From an uncultured Prevotella sp. (GTDB lineage: Bacteria > Bacteroidota > Bacteroidia > Bacteroidales > Bacteroidaceae): 25,728 bases of DNA. Location: positions 1-25,728 of the forward strand of contig URSZ01000016.1 in NCBI GenBank assembly GCA_900550635.1, written 5' to 3'. The notes under the pieces were generated by a model that was given only the letters and a program-made list of their open reading frames with translations, had not been told where the DNA came from and ran no database searches. Positions 24,662 to 25,728 of this stretch are shown here, in pieces. Both the position numbers and the translations under genes were made by a program. Numbering within the stretch: position 1 is the first letter of the stretch; each line of letters starts with the position of its first letter.

Positions 24662-24718
24662 ATACAAGGCACATATTTTAAAATAGGTCGGACATATTTC
24701 GAATTTTCTCGGACATAT
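24662..24718 (+). repeat. Triple-unit intergenic element H
   Basis: Units at 24662-24676 (ATACAAGGCACATAT), 24683-24697 (ATAGGTCGGACATAT) and 24704-24718 (TTTTCTCGGACATAT), spacers TTTAAA and TTCGAA. The left leader, about 24611-24661 (TTTTAACAAG to ATTGGAGAAAAACAAAAA), aligns with the reverse complement of the right flank of element C. Confidence 0.84.
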
Positions 24719-24884
24719 TTTCGGCACCCTCCAACTCCTCTGTTTTACAGCGCGTTACCGAGGTCGCCGCGCCGTAACATTTTTAACATTTGCGGGGCCT
24801 GTAGTTAACGGAAAGCAAACTTGAACGGGTTTACGTGCAGGCAGGGGTGTTTTGCACGGTTGCGCCCGCCGCGTTTTCCCGCCC

Positions 24885-24979
24885 GTTGGGGGGCCGGCCG
24901 GCCCCCGGGGGGGCGCGGCCCCAAAAAAAAACCCCCCCCCCCGCGCCGGGGGGGGTGGGGGTTGGGCGGGGGGGGGGGG
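24885..24979. other. Low-complexity G/C/A homopolymer junction (probable misassembly)
   Basis: About 95 bp made almost only of runs: several G runs of 6-14, an A run of 9, C runs of 5-10 and GGCC stretches. To the left the DNA looks like Bacteroidales, to the right like Firmicutes. Nothing else in the window looks like this; low-quality read ends used as overlap would give such a pattern. Confidence 0.75.
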
Positions 24980-25225
24980 GTGAACGGGCAGCGCCGGGGG
25001 GTGCACCTGACCGCCGGGGACTACGCGGTACTGGTATCGGACGGCTTGCTGGTGGATGGCGCGGGCTGGGTGGCGAAGCAGGTGGAGCTTTCGGCGGCGG
25101 CAGGAGACGCGCCGGAAAAGCTGGCCGAAACGCTGGTGCAGACCGCCCGCATCCGCGCACAAAAGACCGGTCGCCCGGATGATATCACCGCCGCCGTGCT
25201 CCGGTTAGAGCCCTGCGGACATTGA
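24980..25225 (+). CDS. SpoIIE-type PP2C phosphatase, C-terminal fragment
   Basis: About 80 codons of a PP2C/SpoIIE phosphatase end at 25225. LTAGDYAVLVSDGLLVDG carries the metal-binding Asp, and TGRPDDITAAVLRLEP the late Asp pair of the fold. In endospore formers SpoIIE dephosphorylates SpoIIAA-P at the division septum and so activates sigma F in the forespore. The frame runs on upstream into the homopolymer run, so the true 5' part is absent. Ile codons are ATC only, unlike the ATA-rich genes to the left. It belongs to a different, Firmicutes-like genome. The exact paralogue (SpoIIE or another PP2C) is not certain. Confidence 0.75.
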   Translation: MNGQRRGVHLTAGDYAVLVSDGLLVDGAGWVAKQVELSAAAGDAPEKLAETLVQTARIRAQKTGRPDDITAAVLRLEPCGH

Positions 25226-25250
25226 AAATTTCACAAAAGGGGCATATAAT
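25222..25250 (+). promoter_or_regulatory. Sigma-A/sigma-70 promoter of the pectinesterase gene
   Basis: TTGAAA (25222-25227), a 17-bp spacer and TATAAT (25245-25250), close to ideal and overlapping the stop codon of the phosphatase. This is not the Bacteroidetes promoter type. Confidence 0.8.
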
Positions 25251-25265
25251 AGCCTTATCTTTTCC

Positions 25266-25273
25266 AAGGGAGG
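25266..25273 (+). promoter_or_regulatory. Strong Shine-Dalgarno site of the pectinesterase gene
   Basis: AAGGGAGG ends seven bases before the ATG at 25281. Genes in the Bacteroidales part have no such site, so it supports a change of organism. Confidence 0.8.
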
Positions 25274-25280
25274 ACTGCCC

Positions 25281-25728
25281 ATGTTAAAACTCACCGTTTC
25301 CCAGGATGGCAGCGGCGATTTTGCCAGCATCTCGGAGGCCGTGCTGGCGGTGCCCTACGAGCTGGAAGCAGAGATCTGCATCGGGCCCGGCATCTACCGG
25401 GAAAAGCTGGTCTGTGAAAAACGGGCGCTCACCCTGCGGGGCGCGGGAGCCAATGCCACCACCCTGATCTTTGGGGACGGCGGCAAGCTGCCCCACCCGG
25501 ATGGGCGGCCCACCCACACCTTCCGCAGCTACACCGCTTTTTTCAGCGGCGGCAGCGTAACGGTAGAGGATCTGACCATTGCCAACGATGCCGGTCCGGG
25601 CAGTGCCGTGGGGCAGGCCATTGCCGCCTATGTGGATGCCGAAAAGGCCGTGTTCCGCCGGGTAAGGCTGCTGGGCAACCAGGACACGCTCTTCTGCGCG
25701 CCCCTGCCCGAGGCTGAACGGGAGAAGG
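25281..25728 (+). CDS. Pectinesterase, 5' part
   Basis: 149 codons run off the window end. It opens with LTVSQDGSGDFASISEAVLAVP, the classic pectin methylesterase start of the right-handed beta-helix. Family residues follow: the AGPGSAVGQA block with oxyanion Gln (Q112), and GNQDTLF with Q134 and catalytic D135; the second catalytic Asp and the Arg lie beyond the end. It would remove methyl esters from pectin. There is no signal peptide, so this form is probably intracellular and acts on imported oligomers, as in some gut Clostridia (inference). It starts at ATG 25281 behind AAGGGAGG and a TTGAAA/TATAAT promoter. No Ile codon is ATA. Confidence 0.92.
   Translation, partial: MLKLTVSQDGSGDFASISEAVLAVPYELEAEICIGPGIYREKLVCEKRALTLRGAGANATTLIFGDGGKLPHPDGRPTHTFRSYTAFFSGGSVTVEDLTIANDAGPGSAVGQAIAAYVDAEKAVFRRVRLLGNQDTLFCAPLPEAEREK

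Larger units (their letters stand above)
24431..24979. other. Gap with two repeat elements, ending in a homopolymer join
   Basis: Holds elements G and H (24534-24592, 24662-24718) facing each other across a shared leader, then about 160 bp of Bacteroidales-like DNA without a gene. From about 24885 the sequence turns into runs of G, C and A that mark a probable false join to other DNA. Confidence 0.7.

Noticed and set aside
24821..24979. Possible N-terminal extension of the SpoIIE-like frame
   Set aside because: The translation is a Pro/Gly/Arg/Lys run made by homopolymers and then unrelated Bacteroidales DNA; it is not protein-like.
24980..25728. Horizontal transfer of a sporulation/pectinase segment into a Bacteroidales genome
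   Set aside because: The phosphatase is cut exactly at a homopolymer run and there are no mobile genes or attachment sites; an assembly chimera explains it better.

Overview
The window is mostly one Bacteroidales-type genome segment (positions 1 to about 24,880), joined near its right end to about 0.75 kb of unrelated, Firmicutes-like DNA. Evidence for Bacteroidales: promoter -7 boxes of the TAnnTTTG type in front of several genes, almost no Shine-Dalgarno sequences, and typical families (S46 dipeptidyl peptidase, DUF2723/GT117 protein, SpmA-SpmB fusion, DUF4488-TonB protein, GH2 with a DUF4982-like region). Coding DNA is GC-rich, yet ATA is a very common isoleucine codon. A gut family such as Muribaculaceae or a relative is plausible, but this is inference.

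Layout from left to right: the 3' part of a secreted GH2 beta-galactosidase-like enzyme; a gap with a terminator and a 189-bp MITE-like palindromic repeat; an SpmA-SpmB fusion and a polysaccharide flippase in tandem; an acyltransferase pseudogene that has lost its middle; a DPP7-like S46 peptidase; tRNA-Gln(TTG) with its promoter and terminator; a DUF4488-TonB_C periplasmic protein; a 1108-aa DUF2723 membrane protein followed by a small polysaccharide deacetylase; then, on the minus strand, a surface lipoprotein, a flavodiiron protein, purN and a 1508-aa secreted discoidin-type protein; then, on the plus strand, ychF-lgt. Cell-envelope and glycan functions dominate (GH2, flippase, acyltransferase remnant, DUF2723, deacetylase, Lgt, lipoprotein, large adhesin-like protein).

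The most unusual feature is a family of eight dispersed intergenic elements. Each has exactly three 15-bp quasi-palindromic units separated by 6-bp spacers (57 bp in all, 21-bp period). Each unit reads as 7-bp half-site + 1 base + 7-bp half-site, and half-sites are mixed between units and elements. A less conserved A-rich leader containing GGAG and TTAACA-like blocks lies on one side. Every intergenic gap longer than about 250 bp in the Bacteroidales part, apart from the tRNA gap, carries one; the last gap carries two. I recognise no named repeat family that fits.

The right end (about 24,980 to 25,728) holds the C-terminus of a SpoIIE-type PP2C phosphatase and the start of a pectinesterase. 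The latter has a perfect TTGAAA-17-TATAAT promoter and a GGGAGG ribosome binding site. It is separated from the Bacteroidales DNA by about 100 bp of G, C and A homopolymers. This is most simply a chimeric assembly join.
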